This document shows positions 44,741 through 56,134 of a stretch of 64,000 bases of DNA, piece after piece. The DNA lies in assembly GCA_017303415.1 (NCBI GenBank), contig JAFLBJ010000001.1, positions 1,922,001 through 1,986,000 of the forward strand, written 5' to 3'. The stretch is from Chitinophagales bacterium (GTDB taxonomy: Bacteria; Bacteroidota; Bacteroidia; Chitinophagales; Chitinophagaceae). The notes beneath the pieces are model-generated. The model had not been told where the DNA came from, searched no databases, and was given only the letters and a program-made list of their open reading frames with translations. How positions within the stretch are numbered: the first letter of the stretch is position 1; each line of letters opens with the position of its first letter. A program made the translations under genes and the position numbers.

Positions 44741-45460
44741 TCACAAATAGTAATCCTTCACCAGTCCACGAAAGAACGCACTATAATCATTCCCCTCAAT
44801 AGCTATAATCTCTTCCGATTCGTAAACTAACAATGGTTTTTCCAGGGAGGCGCGTAATAAAATACGCGAAGGCAACGCCTTGCCTGTCGGTTTGATCTCG
44901 ACCCATTCCTCCACAAAAAGCCCTGCCTTATGTAGCATGGTATGAATAGCTTGTTTACGTTTGAACGGCAACAACGCATGAAACCTTCCCTCCTGCTTCA
45001 TATTGTTTTTTACCCAATCAAATAATTCCTCCAGCAATAACCCTTCTCCATGGTGCGCGGCCTGTTTACCCGGGCTGGCGGATGGTATTTCCTTTTCATA
45101 AAAAGGGGGATTGCTTATGATCTGGTCATATTTTTTTTCGGGGTGAAAATGATGCAGGTCTTCTGTGATCACGTTGATCCTGTCTGACCAGGGGGAGGCT
45201 TTTATATTTTCTGTGGCCTGCGCCGCAGCCTGGGGGTCGATCTCAATGGCATCTATCCGGGCCTGTGTTTGTTGCGCGATCATGAGGCTAAGCAGGCCCG
45301 TGCCGGTGCCAATATCCAGAAAAGATTTAACACCGTTCTCCTGTTGTGCAAGATTTTGGGCTACCCAGGCGCCAAACATACAGGCATCGGTGGTAACCTT
45401 CATGGCACACCGGTCATGATACACCGTAAATTGTTTGAACTGAAAATAAGGATTGGGCAT
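44741..45460 (-). CDS. trmN6: tRNA1(Val) (adenine(37)-N6)-methyltransferase
   Basis: A 239-residue class I methyltransferase with SAM site FLDIGTGTGLLSLMIAQQ, acidic EIDPQAAAQATENI, and the N6-adenine motif NPPF in DQIISNPPFYEKEIPS. These match the YfiC/TrmN6 family that modifies A37 of tRNA1-Val. It ends just after a stem-loop (44708-44735) and follows tsaD with a short gap. Confidence 0.88.
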   Translation of the reverse strand: MPNPYFQFKQFTVYHDRCAMKVTTDACMFGAWVAQNLAQQENGVKSFLDIGTGTGLLSLMIAQQTQARIDAIEIDPQAAAQATENIKASPWSDRINVITEDLHHFHPEKKYDQIISNPPFYEKEIPSASPGKQAAHHGEGLLLEELFDWVKNNMKQEGRFHALLPFKRKQAIHTMLHKAGLFVEEWVEIKPTGKALPSRILLRASLEKPLLVYESEEIIAIEGNDYSAFFRGLVKDYYL

Positions 45461-45465
45461 GGGGT

Positions 45466-46512
45466 TCAGGATTCAAATTCTGAACGGGCCGTAACCGTTG
45501 TATCAAGAGGGGATCGCTCTCCTTCGAGAAATTTGTAGTAAGCGGTAATGGCGATCATTCCGGCATTGTCCGTACAATACTGAAAAGCGGGGATAAATGT
45601 ATTCCATCCCTGTTCTTTCCCAAGTTCCTCAAACGATTTTCGCAACCCGCTGTTGGCAGACACTCCTCCTGCAATACAGATGTCACGGATACCGGTAAGA
45701 ATGGCGGCCTTCTTTACTTTATTCAGCAGGATGCTAACAATACGGCTTTGAATGGAGGCACAGATATCAGCCAGATTTTGCTCTATAAATAACTTACGTT
45801 CCTCCTCTGTTGCCATGCTCTCTTCTTTATACACCTGGCTCTTACCGGCATTTTGTAAAAAATAGAGAATGGCGGTCTTTAACCCGCTAAAGCTAAAGTT
45901 GAGTCCGGGTATCTGGGGTTCGGGAAACCTGAAACGATTGGGATTCCCGGTTGCTGCATATTTATCGATGAGGGGACCACCGGGATAGGGGAGTCCGATT
46001 AACTTGGCTGATTTATCAAATGCTTCTCCGGCCGCATCATCAATGGTTTCTCCAATGACCTGCATGGAGGTTGGGGAATCGCACCGTACGATCTGTGTGT
46101 GTCCGCCACTAACGGTGAGGCAGAGAAAGGGAAAATCAGGTCTGGGCTCATCGATCAGGTTGGCCAATACATGTGCCTGCATGTGGTGTACACCGATCAG
46201 GGGTACATTCAAGGTGAGTGCCATGGATTTGGCGAATTGTGCGCCTACGAGTAAGGAACCGATCAAGCCCGGGGCACGGGTAAAACCTATCGCGTCTATT
46301 TCGGTTGGCTTTATGCCTGCAGCCTGCAGGGCTTCATGTACTACCGGAACGATCTTTTGCATATGTGCGCGGGATGCGAGTTCAGGTACAACGCCACCAT
46401 AGGCCTCATGCACTTTTTGCGTAGCGATGAGATTGGATAGAATCTTTCCGTCGCGGCAGACAGCCGCTGATGTTTCGTCACAACTGGATTCTATGGCGAG
46501 GATGGTTGGCAT
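45466..46512 (-). CDS. tsaD: tRNA N6-adenosine threonylcarbamoyltransferase (TsaD)
   Basis: A 348-residue protein from the ATG at 46512 (MPTILAIESSCDETSAAV). It has the ASKHA-type ATP site, the metal-binding histidines in GVHHMQAHV, and GVSANSGLRK near the C-terminus. It adds threonylcarbamoyl to A37 of tRNAs that read ANN codons. The frame continues to 46713, but that extension runs through an inverted-repeat element and matches nothing, so I reject it. The downstream trmN6 gene starts 5 bases after its stop. Confidence 0.95.
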   Translation of the reverse strand: MPTILAIESSCDETSAAVCRDGKILSNLIATQKVHEAYGGVVPELASRAHMQKIVPVVHEALQAAGIKPTEIDAIGFTRAPGLIGSLLVGAQFAKSMALTLNVPLIGVHHMQAHVLANLIDEPRPDFPFLCLTVSGGHTQIVRCDSPTSMQVIGETIDDAAGEAFDKSAKLIGLPYPGGPLIDKYAATGNPNRFRFPEPQIPGLNFSFSGLKTAILYFLQNAGKSQVYKEESMATEEERKLFIEQNLADICASIQSRIVSILLNKVKKAAILTGIRDICIAGGVSANSGLRKSFEELGKEQGWNTFIPAFQYCTDNAGMIAITAYYKFLEGERSPLDTTVTARSEFES

Positions 46513-46528
46513 GTAGTGATTTTTTTTG

Positions 46529-46634
46529 TTTCTCGCGGCGTACGCAAAGCATAATGCGAGCGCAACGACAGTCTTCATTTCGATTTGATTAAGGCCGCTG
46601 CGTCCTCCAATTTCTTTGCGTGCGCTGCGAGAAA
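46529..46634. repeat. Inverted-repeat element between tsaD and tamB
   Basis: The 21-base arms 46529-46549 and 46614-46634 match at 19 of 21 positions as inverted copies, starting TTTCTCGCGGCG and ending (reverse complement) TTTCTCGCAGCG. Between them are 64 bases. The 12-mer core TTTCTCGCAGCG occurs again at 44708. It looks like a mobile or REP-like palindromic element, inserted in the 127-base gap between two minus-strand genes. Confidence 0.65.
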
Positions 46635-46639
46635 AATCG

Positions 46640-49600
46640 CTAAGGTGATTTCTTTTTCTTTTTTCTTGGTAATATATAATCAAATTCTTTCCGAAAGGCC
46701 AGGCTCGTTCCATATTTACGGGCCTTACTGTTGGAGGTAAAGCTGGCGCCGGTCAGAAAATCAATATTTTCTTTGTAGAAGAAGGTCGCTCGGAGGGACC
46801 CGCTTTTATTGATCAATATCTCCGTGGTAATATTGGGGAGCAACTGAGTGGAATAGTTGGCGTCGGCCCTGATGGGTACATCAAAAGCGCCTTCAACGGT
46901 TAAGATGATCCGGTTGTCAAGAAAGGATCGTCCTATGGTAAGATTGGAGCTGGCACGGTCAAAGCCTATCGTGCTTGTACTCTGGTTAAAGAAATCACGC
47001 TGGAAAGAACTGCTGAAATTGATACGCAGGTTGGGATCGATCTTGGTCAAAAAGTTATTCAGCAACTTGTTTACTTCATTGGCGATCTTTCCTGTGATGG
47101 TATTGACCACGGCATCTCCAAACGAAGTGATGTCGGCGGTGGAATTGCCCAGCGGAGCGAAATTATCCGACAGGATCAGATAGGCTACCTGTTTATTCAA
47201 TTCATCTTCATTGTTCTGAAGCTGTTTAAAAGTGAAGGAAAGTTCGGGGTCGGTCTTGGCGGGACTGCCTTCGGGAAAATCGAGGGCAAAACTGATATCG
47301 GGACGGAAGAGATCACCTCTCAGTTTCGCGATCACATAAACATAGTCCCGGATATTCGCGTTATTGCTGTTGAGATTGACACCACTATTGACGATAGGGG
47401 CGAAGCTGACCTTTTTATCATTCTTATACATCGCGTCGATCCGGATATTGGCATTATAAGGGTCACCGGTCCATTCAATATAGTTTCCGGCATTTTTCAA
47501 TAATTCAAATGGTTTGCGGATAAAGGACTGGAAGGTGAACATATAACTTCCCTCGGTGATATCATACCGACCGCGAATGGAAAGATCTTCACTCGTACCT
47601 GAACGGATTTTCAGGTCACCGGTACCCCTGCCCTGAATCTGATCACCGGTCAATGGGTCAAGGATCACATTGATAGTGACCAGGGTGTTGGCCCGGAGGT
47701 CCACATCGTAGGTGATATTTGTTTCCCCTCCCTGGGTACGCCCGGCGATCATCTCCTGACCATATTGTCTCTCCACCATAAAATCGGAAATGCCTGATTC
47801 GCGGCTGTCCGACGAAAGAATTGTGATATAGGAGCTGTCGTTATTGGAAGCCGTTGCATTGATCTTAAGTTGCATATCGGATTGAGGTCCGGTCAACACC
47901 AGTGAACCTGTTCCTCTTGCCCGGCCAAAGAAAGTTTGATTATCCTTTTCAGTGGTGTTCAACAACTCCAATGGCAATACACCGGTTCGCGCTGTTATAT
48001 TGTACGACATATCACCAAATGATTTGTGTCGTATCCATCCTTGTACCGTAGCCTGCCGCTGGAAACGGTCACGTAACGTAAGCGTCCCCAGATTGATCTC
48101 GTCTTCGGTGAACTCAATTTCGGTATCCTGTAATTCATACCGGCATTTGGTAAAATCTACGGTGACGGCTGCATTACGTAATCTGGGTTTGCCTATCACT
48201 TTGATCTTTCCACCCGGATTGATGAGTTTGACCTTCCCCGTTGCATAGCCTTCGAGATCAGAGAACAGTGCGCCGGTAAATCGTTCTACGATATTGATGG
48301 GGTAATTCTCCGCATTCACCTCCAGCACATCGTCAATGGTACCTGTTGAATCCTTTAAATTAAATTTCAGGTCAAGTGCCACTTTTTCGTCCGGATTTGT
48401 GTTGACGGCTTTTCCTGTCAATTCACCGGTCTTACTGATAAACGTAATATTGGCATTGACCTGCCCGATCGAGTCATCATCCCAACGCAACTCATTGGTG
48501 CGGATATCTGAAAGAATATTTAATTTGTTCTGTGGATCTTCGATCATGACTGTGCCCGATGCGGCACCTTCCACTCGTCCATTTTTCATCACATAGGGAG
48601 AAATATCCCCCAGGTTGATATCTTTCAGATCGATACGCACATCATTCCAATCGCCTACATCGGAAGGAATGGTAGAGAGTTTGATCTCCTGATTGCTTTC
48701 GCGTAATATCAACTGACCATAGGAGACCGTATTCTTTCGCAGACTAAGTTCTCCATTTTCATCAATACTCCATTTTTTCCCATTCAGCACAAAGGAAGAG
48801 GAATCAAACTGAATGGATACACCGTCATCAAAGGTTTGGACGCGGGCTCCGATCTCTGTGCTACCCAGTGTTCCCGAATTCCGGTCGGTAATGATCCGGA
48901 CATCCGAGATGTCATTTTGTGAAACAAAACTCAATTTGGTATTGGGCAGATAGGTACTGTCACTGAAGTTGACCTGGTCAACCGCGCCGGTAAAGCTCAG
49001 TTTTTCGAGGTCACCCCGGGCCTGTACCTGCGTATTATTGAATTGGATATTATTATAGGCAAAATAGGGGATATCGGCATCGAGCTCCAGTTCGTTTTTT
49101 GGCAGATTAATCCTTCCCTTGATGGTACTATTGCTAAGTCCGGAAATTCGCGGGTCGATGATCTTGGTCAGGTCATCTATATACCTTGTCCGGATGGAAA
49201 AAGTAAACACTTCCTTTCCAGGGTCCTGCCGGGGAGGGGCGACATAGGAGGGGTAGTATTTGTTCAGAAAAAGAGTAAAGGCAGCCGGTAGTTCACGCAG
49301 GGAAAAATCGCCTTCCACCTCACCGGAGAATTCATCCGATTCAAGACTAAGCAGTTTCTTTCCATCCTCAATATCAGAAATAACGGAAAGCCCTTTAAGG
49401 TAAAGACTGATCGTGTCCCGAACGAATTCAATATTGGAGCCGGTGATCGTTCCTAAAAAGTTATCAATATTGTCACCGGTGAAGTTCAGGTTGAATTTTC
49501 CGGTCACACCCAGGTTCTCATTGGAAAGATTGAGTGCTTTTAAAGAAGCCCTGTTGATCTCTGCCACCAGGTCGAAACTGGGCGTTTCTCCATTGAGATC

Positions 49601-51391
49601 GATCACCCCGTTCATTTTCATATCCAGGTTTTCGTCCTCTGCGGTGGCTAAACCGGTAAACCGGCGTTTATCCATTTGCCCGTTCAGGGTGATATTTTTA
49701 TACTCATAATTTTTAACAATCACGGATTTGATCCGGCCGTCAATTCCTGCTACCAGGCTTTCCCACTCCAATCCACGGCCAAGTACTTTTCCATCAAAGG
49801 TGATTGATCCAAGATTCGAATTGTCCAGAAATTTATCCAGCTGAAAATTATTGGCGGAAATACTACCTGAATAAATGGGGGCCCTTCCTGCCGGAAGTTT
49901 CATGTTTAAGTCAGTTGTTATCCGGCCGAGGTTGGTCTGGATATTTCCATAGGTTACAAAGTCGCGAATGAACCCGGTGAAGCTACCCGTAAAGTCAAGG
50001 TAGTTGATGGAACTGAGTTTGGGGTTTTTCACTTTACGTAATTGAGGAAACAGGCCCGCTGCATCAGCGTAGTTGGTCCTGAACCGATTGGCCTTAAAGT
50101 CAATAAAGGTTTGATCGATATCCGGCAATCCCACCAGACTGATGTCTCCATTCAGGTAGGTATTTTCGCCAGCACTGATCTCCAGGTTATCCGCAAATAA
50201 ATCACTTACGGTGCCACGCGCCCTTCCATTTACCCGGATCTTCTTTTTCCATTCGGAGAGGTTAGGGGAAAAGAATGCAATATCATCACTGTCGATCTCC
50301 GCATCAGCGAAATCAGCTTCCATGCTTACCTTATTGATATAGTCACCCATATCATTATTGAAATCCTCATACCGCATGGTATAGGCCTGACGAATGATAC
50401 TCTTGTTTGTACGGATCTCCATTTTTGTAAAAGCCATGCTCTCGGGGGTCACTTTGGCATCGGCTACCATGGATTTTACTTCAAACCCGCTGCGCTCCTT
50501 ACTGCTCAGGCTAAGCTGTGTCTGAATGGTATCTTTTTCCCAATGTAGTTGCCGGAATTCTGCTTTTATCGAAGTAAAGGCGATATGCTGACCATCAAAA
50601 TAGGGAAGGGGTTCCTTACCGGCTCTTTCCGTACGAAAGGAACCATTTTTGATCTCGATCAGATCGGCCTGTAATACCCAGCCTGCTTTATTCCATTTTA
50701 AAAGGGAGTCAATGACTTTTTCGCCCTTCAGGACTTCGGGTGATTTTACAGTAGTTTTTTGAGGTCGGTTGCCTGTATATTGGCGGATCAGTAATTCGGG
50801 TTGGGAGAGAACAAGGCTATTAATGTTCGCTTGTTTCTGTCCAAAATTGATGGCTTCCGCATCCAGGTCGAGTTTGCCAACAAAAAATTTCATATCCTCA
50901 CCCCGCCATTGGTCGATCTGATCAAAATGGACATTGGTTAATTCTATTTTCTTGAGGTCAAGTTCAACACCTCCTTTACCGCTACCCCCTCCACCGGAAA
51001 AATAATCAACGAGGAATTGATAATTCCAAACCGAGTCCGTTCTTTTCAATAGCACATGGGCATCTTCCAACCCAATGTACTTCAGTTCTACTTCATCTTT
51101 TACAAAGAACCAATCGGTGATGCGTACCCGAATCCGGCCGGCAGTCATCAAGGTATCCTGGTGCTGGTCTTCCACCAGTACATCATCGATATTGATTTTG
51201 TTGAAAAGCGAGAGGCTGATATGGCCGATTCTGACCTGGGCATTGAGTTTTTTGGAAAGACGGCTGGTGACCTGCCGGGTGATATAATTCTGTCCCCATT
51301 CAGACTGGATCATCAGGTAGCAGGCGGTTAGCAGGAAGAGCAGGATCCCGAGAACCCAGAGGCTTATTTTCTTGAATCGCTTCAGGGACAA
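46640..51391 (-). CDS. tamB: Translocation and assembly module protein TamB
   Basis: A 1583-residue TamB family protein: one N-terminal membrane helix (ISLWVLGILLFLLTACYLMIQ), a long repeat of beta strands and a C-terminal DUF490 domain with YVIAKLRGDLFRPDISFALDFP, near the C-end TSFGDAVVNTITGKIANEVNKLLNNFLTKIDPNLRINFSSS. It spans the periplasm and helps insert or supply outer-membrane proteins and lipids. The start is TTG at 51391: the codon before it is a stop (TAA), and no ATG lies before the membrane helix. The C-terminus is a lysine-rich tail. Confidence 0.9.
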   Translation of the reverse strand: MSLKRFKKISLWVLGILLFLLTACYLMIQSEWGQNYITRQVTSRLSKKLNAQVRIGHISLSLFNKINIDDVLVEDQHQDTLMTAGRIRVRITDWFFVKDEVELKYIGLEDAHVLLKRTDSVWNYQFLVDYFSGGGGSGKGGVELDLKKIELTNVHFDQIDQWRGEDMKFFVGKLDLDAEAINFGQKQANINSLVLSQPELLIRQYTGNRPQKTTVKSPEVLKGEKVIDSLLKWNKAGWVLQADLIEIKNGSFRTERAGKEPLPYFDGQHIAFTSIKAEFRQLHWEKDTIQTQLSLSSKERSGFEVKSMVADAKVTPESMAFTKMEIRTNKSIIRQAYTMRYEDFNNDMGDYINKVSMEADFADAEIDSDDIAFFSPNLSEWKKKIRVNGRARGTVSDLFADNLEISAGENTYLNGDISLVGLPDIDQTFIDFKANRFRTNYADAAGLFPQLRKVKNPKLSSINYLDFTGSFTGFIRDFVTYGNIQTNLGRITTDLNMKLPAGRAPIYSGSISANNFQLDKFLDNSNLGSITFDGKVLGRGLEWESLVAGIDGRIKSVIVKNYEYKNITLNGQMDKRRFTGLATAEDENLDMKMNGVIDLNGETPSFDLVAEINRASLKALNLSNENLGVTGKFNLNFTGDNIDNFLGTITGSNIEFVRDTISLYLKGLSVISDIEDGKKLLSLESDEFSGEVEGDFSLRELPAAFTLFLNKYYPSYVAPPRQDPGKEVFTFSIRTRYIDDLTKIIDPRISGLSNSTIKGRINLPKNELELDADIPYFAYNNIQFNNTQVQARGDLEKLSFTGAVDQVNFSDSTYLPNTKLSFVSQNDISDVRIITDRNSGTLGSTEIGARVQTFDDGVSIQFDSSSFVLNGKKWSIDENGELSLRKNTVSYGQLILRESNQEIKLSTIPSDVGDWNDVRIDLKDINLGDISPYVMKNGRVEGAASGTVMIEDPQNKLNILSDIRTNELRWDDDSIGQVNANITFISKTGELTGKAVNTNPDEKVALDLKFNLKDSTGTIDDVLEVNAENYPINIVERFTGALFSDLEGYATGKVKLINPGGKIKVIGKPRLRNAAVTVDFTKCRYELQDTEIEFTEDEINLGTLTLRDRFQRQATVQGWIRHKSFGDMSYNITARTGVLPLELLNTTEKDNQTFFGRARGTGSLVLTGPQSDMQLKINATASNNDSSYITILSSDSRESGISDFMVERQYGQEMIAGRTQGGETNITYDVDLRANTLVTINVILDPLTGDQIQGRGTGDLKIRSGTSEDLSIRGRYDITEGSYMFTFQSFIRKPFELLKNAGNYIEWTGDPYNANIRIDAMYKNDKKVSFAPIVNSGVNLNSNNANIRDYVYVIAKLRGDLFRPDISFALDFPEGSPAKTDPELSFTFKQLQNNEDELNKQVAYLILSDNFAPLGNSTADITSFGDAVVNTITGKIANEVNKLLNNFLTKIDPNLRINFSSSFQRDFFNQSTSTIGFDRASSNLTIGRSFLDNRIILTVEGAFDVPIRADANYSTQLLPNITTEILINKSGSLRATFFYKENIDFLTGASFTSNSKARKYGTSLAFRKEFDYILPRKKKKKSP

Positions 51392-51602
51392 TTATTTAAA
51401 GGTAAATTTACTGTTTAAACCTTGTTCAACAAATTCAGTACCAATCCTTTATTTGCTAAATTACCTTAACACACCCGGCACCTGCTGTCGGTCAAATTCT
51501 ACATAAACTTTTAAGGATCAACGGATAGCGGGGTACAATTTTAAGAGAACTTTTACGTTTTAGACAAGATCCTTTATCTGTAAAAACCAAATCCACCAAG
51601 GT

Positions 51603-51854
51603 ATGACTGTCCCGTACCACAACGACTCCGCTTATATCGCCGAGCAATTTCAGTTCATCGACGATAACACCATGGATGTTTCCCGTTTGGCCTTGTACAA
51701 GATCAGTTCCTACAAATTGTCGCTGACCAATGCGGCTTATTGTATCAGCCAGACCGAGATCAAGGAGATCATCCGCAATACATTGTTGAATTATATCGAG
51801 CCGATTACGCTGCTGGCCAATGCCGGTTTCTACGAGACCGAAGTGGACAATTGA
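51603..51854 (+). CDS. Small protein of unknown function
   Basis: An 83-residue protein that matches no domain I know. Codon use (AAC, ATC, TTC, TAC, CGT, GTC) looks like that of a well-expressed gene, which supports it as real. It abuts the end of the GNAT gene (stops 51854/51855) in convergent orientation. The 211-base gap upstream (51392-51602) shows no other gene. Confidence 0.6.
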   Translation: MTVPYHNDSAYIAEQFQFIDDNTMDVSRLALYKISSYKLSLTNAAYCISQTEIKEIIRNTLLNYIEPITLLANAGFYETEVDN

Positions 51855-52283
51855 TCAGAGCTTTTTCACCATCAGGTGGTGGGCAATACCCACTTCAGTG
51901 AAACCTTCTCCCACGAGGGAGTAACCACATTTTTCATAAAACCCGATCGCTACATCACGGGCATGCATCATCAGGGTATGATATCCGTTCCCCATGGCCC
52001 AGCTTTCTGCAAATTCCACGATCGCCCTTCCCCTTCCTTTGGATTGTATCTCTGAGGAGACTGCCATCTGGCGTAATTGGAGAATGCCTTCTTCATGCGG
52101 CGTTAGGATACAACAGGCGACTACCTGACCGGCTTCCATACCGGCTACAATTACATCCTCTTTTTCCTTGTCTAATTGTTCCTGTGTAAAGTCAAGCCCA
52201 AGTGGTTTGCGCAATACTTCACGGCGGAGCTCTACCATTTCTGTGTAGGAGGGAGTGCCATGCTTAATGATCCGGATGTCCAT
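51855..52283 (-). CDS. GNAT family N-acetyltransferase
   Basis: A 142-residue GNAT protein with the acetyl-CoA loop VSSEIQSKGRGRAIVEFAES and C-terminal GNGYHTLMMHARDVAIGFYEKCGYSLVG. Substrate not known. Its start is 16 bases downstream of the ABC-F stop on the same strand, so it may be co-transcribed. Confidence 0.85.
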   Translation of the reverse strand: MDIRIIKHGTPSYTEMVELRREVLRKPLGLDFTQEQLDKEKEDVIVAGMEAGQVVACCILTPHEEGILQLRQMAVSSEIQSKGRGRAIVEFAESWAMGNGYHTLMMHARDVAIGFYEKCGYSLVGEGFTEVGIAHHLMVKKL

Positions 52284-52298
52284 ACGTTAATTTTGAGT

Positions 52299-53975
<1,677 letters not shown>

Positions 53976-54008
53976 TTAGGGGGAAATGGGGGTATTTACG
54001 AGAAGCGA

Positions 54009-54058
54009 TTAGCTATTAGTTGTTAGCCATTAGGAAATGGCTAATGGCTAACAGCTAA
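54009..54058. repeat. 7-mer inverted repeat after ompA
   Basis: TTAGCTATTAGTTGTTA followed by GCCATTAG forms a stem with CTAATGGCTAACAGCTAA (54041-54058) around a 7-base loop (one mismatch in 18). It is built from 7-mers (TTAGCTA, TTAGTTG, TTAGCCA). It lies just after the stop of the OmpA-type gene at 54070 and may act as a terminator. The first 17 bases recur at 57186-57202. Confidence 0.75.
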
Positions 54059-54069
54059 CAGCAAAATAT

Positions 54070-56091
54070 CTAGTATTTCTTCACATTGATCAATGCCCTC
54101 CGGTTCTTGCTCCGTCCATCGGGGTTATCGCGTCCGTTCAGGAGTTCCATCTCCACGGGGCAGCAGGCGCCAAAGGAGACAAAACTGATCCGCACGGGGT
54201 CGATCCCTTTCTTGATGAGATAGTTGGCGCAAGCCCGCGCGCGTTTGTCGGACAGGATCTTGTTATAGTTTTCAGTTCCCAATCCATCGGTATATCCCGA
54301 GATCTGAATGGTCGCACCCGGGTTCTCGAGGAGCACGGTGTAGATGGAATCAAGTTTAGCAACGGCTGGTGATTTTAGGTTGTGTTTGTCAAAGTCAAAA
54401 TAAACAGTCACCACATCTTCTACCCGAATGACGAGTTTTTCTACAGGAGGTGGTTCTACCGGCGCAATACAGGCTGGTTCAAAAGCGATACGGTCCGACA
54501 GAAGATCTGATTCATCAATATTGCTGGTGACCAGCGATTGGGTGGTGTCAGTGAATTCCGACTTTTTCAAATGAACGGAGAGCCCTTTCGCCCTTTCGCC
54601 CTCCATTTGAAAACGATATTGACCTTGTTCATTTGTGGTTGTCTGGGCTATAGCCTTGCCATTTTGTTTGAGTATAACCTCTGCATCGGCAAGGGGGCTA
54701 CCTGTTTTGCAATCCAGAATGATACCCGACATGGATTGAGTTTTTGGCTTTTTGGTTACCTGATAGGTTTCCAGGCAGCATCCAGTACCACGGTCAGATC
54801 CAACCAGGGCATGAGCCAGTAAAGACTGGTTTTCGGCAGCGTAGAAATAGATATCATCTCTGGATGAATTCACGGGATGACCCAGGTTCAGCGGGTGTAC
54901 CCATTCATTCTCTTTTCCTTCCACACTAAAGAGGTCAAACCCACCCATACCACCTTTCCCATTGGAACTATAGACCAGGGTAGTGGAGCTGGATTGATAA
55001 TAGGGTGCAATTTCATCTCCGGGTGTGTTCACCATGGCTCCGGCATTGATGGGTGTGCCAGGTTTTCCTTGCGCATCCAGCGAAGCGACCCAGATATCAA
55101 AACCTCCTTTGCCATTTTTCCGATCGGAACTGAAATAAAGATATTTGCCATCGGCAGAGCAATAAGGTTGTTTGCTGTTGGAGCCGGCGCTGTTCAAGGA
55201 ATTGGCCAGTTCAGGGTTGCCCCAGGATGTACCATTCTTCCGGGCCATCCATATTTGGGAAACAGTTTGCCCATTCTCTTTTTTCCATTGGGTGAAATAT
55301 AACCACTGTCCATCGGCGCTTACACTGGCTGCTCCCGTATTCCAACCAGGTGTTCCAGCAGGAATGTCCAACGGGCTTAATGCACCAAGTTGATTGCCCT
55401 GAAGACTGGCTGTATATAAACTGCTCTTGTTGGGATTTTCAGTTAAGGAAACTGTAGAGTCTGCCCTGGTACTGCTGACAAGAAATTGTCCACCGGCATA
55501 GGGAGTAAGGGCAAACATGCCTCGTTCAAAACTACCTGTTGCATCCACTTTCTTTACCTGAAAAAGAATGGAATCGGGCCGGGCCAGTTGTTGCTGGATA
55601 TATTGCAGGGTTTGTAATTCTTTTTTTGCAGCCTCATCCCATTTCTTAACTGAAGAACGTGTTTCAATATATTGTTCCAGGCTTTGTCTCGCAGAATCAT
55701 AATGACCCAGGCTTCGCTGGCAAACAGCAAACCAGTACAGGCCATCCACATAGGAATCCGGATTGGAACTGGCCAGTGTTTGATAGATCGAAGAGGCCTC
55801 CTGCCAGTAGTGTGCCAGGCGATAGCTTTCTGCCATTTTAGCCAGTACTTCCTCTTTGTTACGCACAACAGCAGCTGTACCACCTCTCCTTGATTTTATA
55901 CTCAAAGGGAAATCACCTACTGCACGTGTCTTCACGATGGGTTTAAGGTACTGTCCATACAGGTGGGCAGCGGTGTAATACTCTCCCGCAGCAAAATATT
56001 CGTCGGCCAGGGTAAGCGGGCTTTTCCCGGTTTGGGCCTGTGTGGTGAAAAGGAGAATGGTTCCCAGCAGGGAAAGTATTCCTTTTTTCAT
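54070..56091 (-). CDS. OmpA family protein with PD40 repeats (gliding/T9SS-associated)
   Basis: A 673-residue protein from the ATG at 56091 (MKKGILSLLGTILLFTTQAQ signal). Alternative starts at 56112 and 56118, and a GTG at 56148, would overlap or crowd the PorP gene. Tetratricopeptide-like helices come first, then PD40 beta-propeller repeats (FAVCQRSL to KGGMGGFDLFSVEGKENEW), then a carboxypeptidase-regulatory-like domain, then a C-terminal OmpA domain with peptidoglycan contacts (ISGYTDGLGTENYNKILSDKRA and NRRAL). It follows the PorP gene by 43 bases and may anchor the secreted adhesin's partner to the cell wall. Confidence 0.9.
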   Translation of the reverse strand: MKKGILSLLGTILLFTTQAQTGKSPLTLADEYFAAGEYYTAAHLYGQYLKPIVKTRAVGDFPLSIKSRRGGTAAVVRNKEEVLAKMAESYRLAHYWQEASSIYQTLASSNPDSYVDGLYWFAVCQRSLGHYDSARQSLEQYIETRSSVKKWDEAAKKELQTLQYIQQQLARPDSILFQVKKVDATGSFERGMFALTPYAGGQFLVSSTRADSTVSLTENPNKSSLYTASLQGNQLGALSPLDIPAGTPGWNTGAASVSADGQWLYFTQWKKENGQTVSQIWMARKNGTSWGNPELANSLNSAGSNSKQPYCSADGKYLYFSSDRKNGKGGFDIWVASLDAQGKPGTPINAGAMVNTPGDEIAPYYQSSSTTLVYSSNGKGGMGGFDLFSVEGKENEWVHPLNLGHPVNSSRDDIYFYAAENQSLLAHALVGSDRGTGCCLETYQVTKKPKTQSMSGIILDCKTGSPLADAEVILKQNGKAIAQTTTNEQGQYRFQMEGERAKGLSVHLKKSEFTDTTQSLVTSNIDESDLLSDRIAFEPACIAPVEPPPVEKLVIRVEDVVTVYFDFDKHNLKSPAVAKLDSIYTVLLENPGATIQISGYTDGLGTENYNKILSDKRARACANYLIKKGIDPVRISFVSFGACCPVEMELLNGRDNPDGRSKNRRALINVKKY

Positions 56092-56134
56092 GTCGTATTG
56101 GTACAGGTTCATCTTCATGTGAATCGATTGGAGT

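Noticed and set aside
46513-46713. N-terminal extension of TsaD
   Set aside because: The segment crosses an inverted-repeat element and tamB coding sequence; family proteins start at MPTILAIESS.
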